This document shows positions 62,400-64,000 of a DNA stretch of 64,000 bases, one piece after another (position 1 is the stretch's first letter; every line of letters begins with the position of its first letter). This DNA is from Varanus komodoensis. Lineage: Eukaryota > Chordata > Lepidosauria > Squamata > Varanidae. The notes beneath the pieces were generated by a model, which did not search any database, was not told where the DNA came from, and saw nothing but the letters and a program-made list of their open reading frames with translations. The stretch is taken from contig NW_025336481.1 in the NCBI RefSeq assembly GCF_004798865.1, positions 21,162,587 to 21,226,586 on the forward strand, in the 5' to 3' direction. Position numbers and translations under genes: made by a program.

Positions 62400-62835
62400 C
62401 TGTCAATTCTGTTTATTTAATTTCTATACCACCCCATAGCTGAAGCTTTTTGAGTGATTTATACAGCCCATATAAAACAAGTGATAGGATTACAATAAAA
62501 ATATAAATAACGTTTTAAACAGCTAAAAACACTGCTTTTAAATATTGTAAGCCGTCCTGAGATGTTTTATCAGGAAGGATGGGGTAGAAATGTTTTAAGT
62601 AAAATAAATAAAATAAAATAAAAACAGATAAAAAGACAATAACAAGGATTAATGAAAAGGAATGGCTCTGTAAAACACCTGATACCCCCCCCCCCCGCAC
62701 ACTTCAAGTCTCTGGGCAGCCAAGTAAATCTTTAAAGCCTCAGAAAAGAGGACTGTCTTAACCTGGTGCTGAAAATGACAGTTTCTGCACTAGCCAGGCT
62801 GCAGTGGGAAGTTATTCCATAGATGGGGAAATAAC
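62400..62835 (-). mobile_element. LINE 3' region, reverse, with a second LINE tail nested inside
   Basis: In reverse orientation: 'tctgtttatttaatttctat', then 'accaccccatagctgaagct' and an A-rich run. After a break comes 'ctctgggcagccaagtaaat', 'cttaacctggtgctgaaaat' and 'tgggaagttattccatagat'. The piece 62535-62632 in between is a forward-oriented tail ('gtaagccgtcctgagatgtt', 'aggatggggtagaaatgttt', then AAATAAAATA units), apparently inserted into the first. Confidence 0.6.
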
Positions 62836-63861
62836 CCACCTATAATTTTATATACTGAATGTGCCATGTTACTGTCTTCACCACATACTTCCTTTTAACT
62901 GGTACTAGTGCATGAAAAGAGACTTTAGCAGATTAAAGAGTTCAAACAGCTGGGTCATCAGAAGTGTTCAGAATGGATACCTCAAGAGACTACAAATATA
63001 CATTTCTCCCCATGTATAATAGCTTGGTGGTAGCTTTTTGCACTAACTGCAGTTTAAACAAACCACATTTCTCTAATTATGACTTTCACAGGGAACTTTA
63101 GTTTGTTTAAACTGGAAGATAAGGGCAGGAGGGGGAAGAATGGCTATGGCCTGCTTATGTAGTAGGAAAGCATTTTTTCCCAATGCCTCTGAATGAAGTT
63201 AATTGGCATGCTGATCTCAAGATATGTTACCTCAACAATGTGTTAAGAGAAATGATGAAAATGCATGCAGCCAGAAGACTGGGTTTCTGAAGACTAAAAA
63301 ATTGCATTAACAAAGAAGTTTCTTGTTTCCTTCTAGTAGTAGCACATTTAGCTAAGCAATTAGATTTTTTTTAATATTAGAGAACTTTTAAGTATATATT
63401 TTTGCATTTACAAATGCAGAACACTTAAAGATATCACAGAATTATTGTAAAATAAAAATAGGCTTTTCAAAATGCTTTTTGATTGCTGCACAGATTGTGT
63501 TAGAAGGTAAGGATGGAATTCCTAGTCTTCCAGTATCTTTTTACAAGTAACATACGTACTAGGTCCTTTGGAAAACTCTAGATTGATTATGTTTCACAAT
63601 TTTCATTTAAAAATAAACATAGTGTATTTAAGTGCCCATGTATTTAAGGCTTCCAATTGTGCTAAAGTCTCATTCAACTTTTAAGAACTGGTTCCAGAGT
63701 TGTTTCCTTCTTCCTCCTCATCCCATTTTTTGTATCCTGTCTACAAGTCAGTAAGCCTACAGATAGAGATTGTCTAGTTTTTAACATCCCTAGAAAAGTT
63801 TAAGTGCTGTGTAATTCACTATTTTCAATTATTAATAGTGGCACCTTTATCATCACTGTGC

Positions 63862-64000
63862 ATGTATAGTCCACCTTTCTTCCTCCAGAAAGGAACCCAA
63901 GGCAGATTACAAAATTATCCTCCTCTCTACAAAAACAATGATGTGAGGTAGGTTAGACTGATGGCTCAAAATAACCCAGTGGTTTTTCTGCTGTGTGACT
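63862..64000 (-). mobile_element. LINE/SINE-derived repeat running off the right edge
   Basis: 'agtccacctttcttcctcca', 'aacccaaggcagattacaaa' and 'tgatgtgaggtaggttagac' are the familiar words of a widespread amniote repeat, whose complement ends in the same tail type as other LINEs here. Incomplete at the window edge. Confidence 0.55.

Larger units (their letters stand above)
60380..64000. other. CNOT4: CNOT4 intron, partial (more than 3.6 kb)
   Basis: Upstream part of CNOT4. Contains the GACAG repeat, the nested LINE tails and the edge repeat. No RING-encoding exon is present on the minus strand. Confidence 0.75.

Overview
This is a 64 kb piece of AT-rich vertebrate nuclear DNA. Exons are small and widely spaced, introns are long, and there are many LINE, hAT and mariner remnants. 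The repeats look like those of reptiles: CR1-type and L2-like LINE tails with AAAT-type ends, the 'cagtgatggtgaacct' hAT family, and the 'catctgatgaagtg / gttagtcttaaggtgcc' family. A squamate reptile is the best guess. This is inferred from repeat style only, because no repeat library was available.

Right two-thirds (about 23.8-64 kb, minus strand): CNOT4, the RING/RRM/C3H ubiquitin ligase subunit associated with CCR4-NOT. Eleven coding exons run from 60379 down to the stop at 24831. They encode everything after the RING exon, which lies beyond the right edge. All junctions keep phase. Without the symmetric cassette exon at 51296-51451 the window encodes 655 residues; adding the roughly 58-residue RING exon gives about 713, the length I recall for the long human isoform. 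A 16 kb intron (26006-42186) separates the common body from the two exons that encode the long C-terminus.

Left third (about 5.3-18.8 kb, plus strand): a five-exon gene for a small type I membrane protein of 314 residues. It has a signal peptide, one complete sushi/CCP domain, one transmembrane helix and a cytoplasmic tail. The sushi-TM block clearly resembles SUSD3, but in human SUSD3 is not a neighbour of CNOT4, so this looks like a SUSD3 paralogue. It is convergent with CNOT4.

Between the two genes (about 18.9-22.3 kb, plus strand) lie three putative exons with good splice sites and fully compatible phases. They spell a protein I do not recognise, and its 5' end is unresolved. Just to the right is a perfect 40-bp near-palindrome (22974-23013).

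Mobile elements: an internally deleted mariner with intact TIRs at TA (32337-33031), and a remarkable pair of hAT non-autonomous elements in direct orientation sharing one outer 8-bp target duplication (44503-45453) within a short CNOT4 intron. There are also several LINE tails and fragments and a number of simple repeats. No RNA genes, CRISPR arrays or recognisable retroviral elements were seen.
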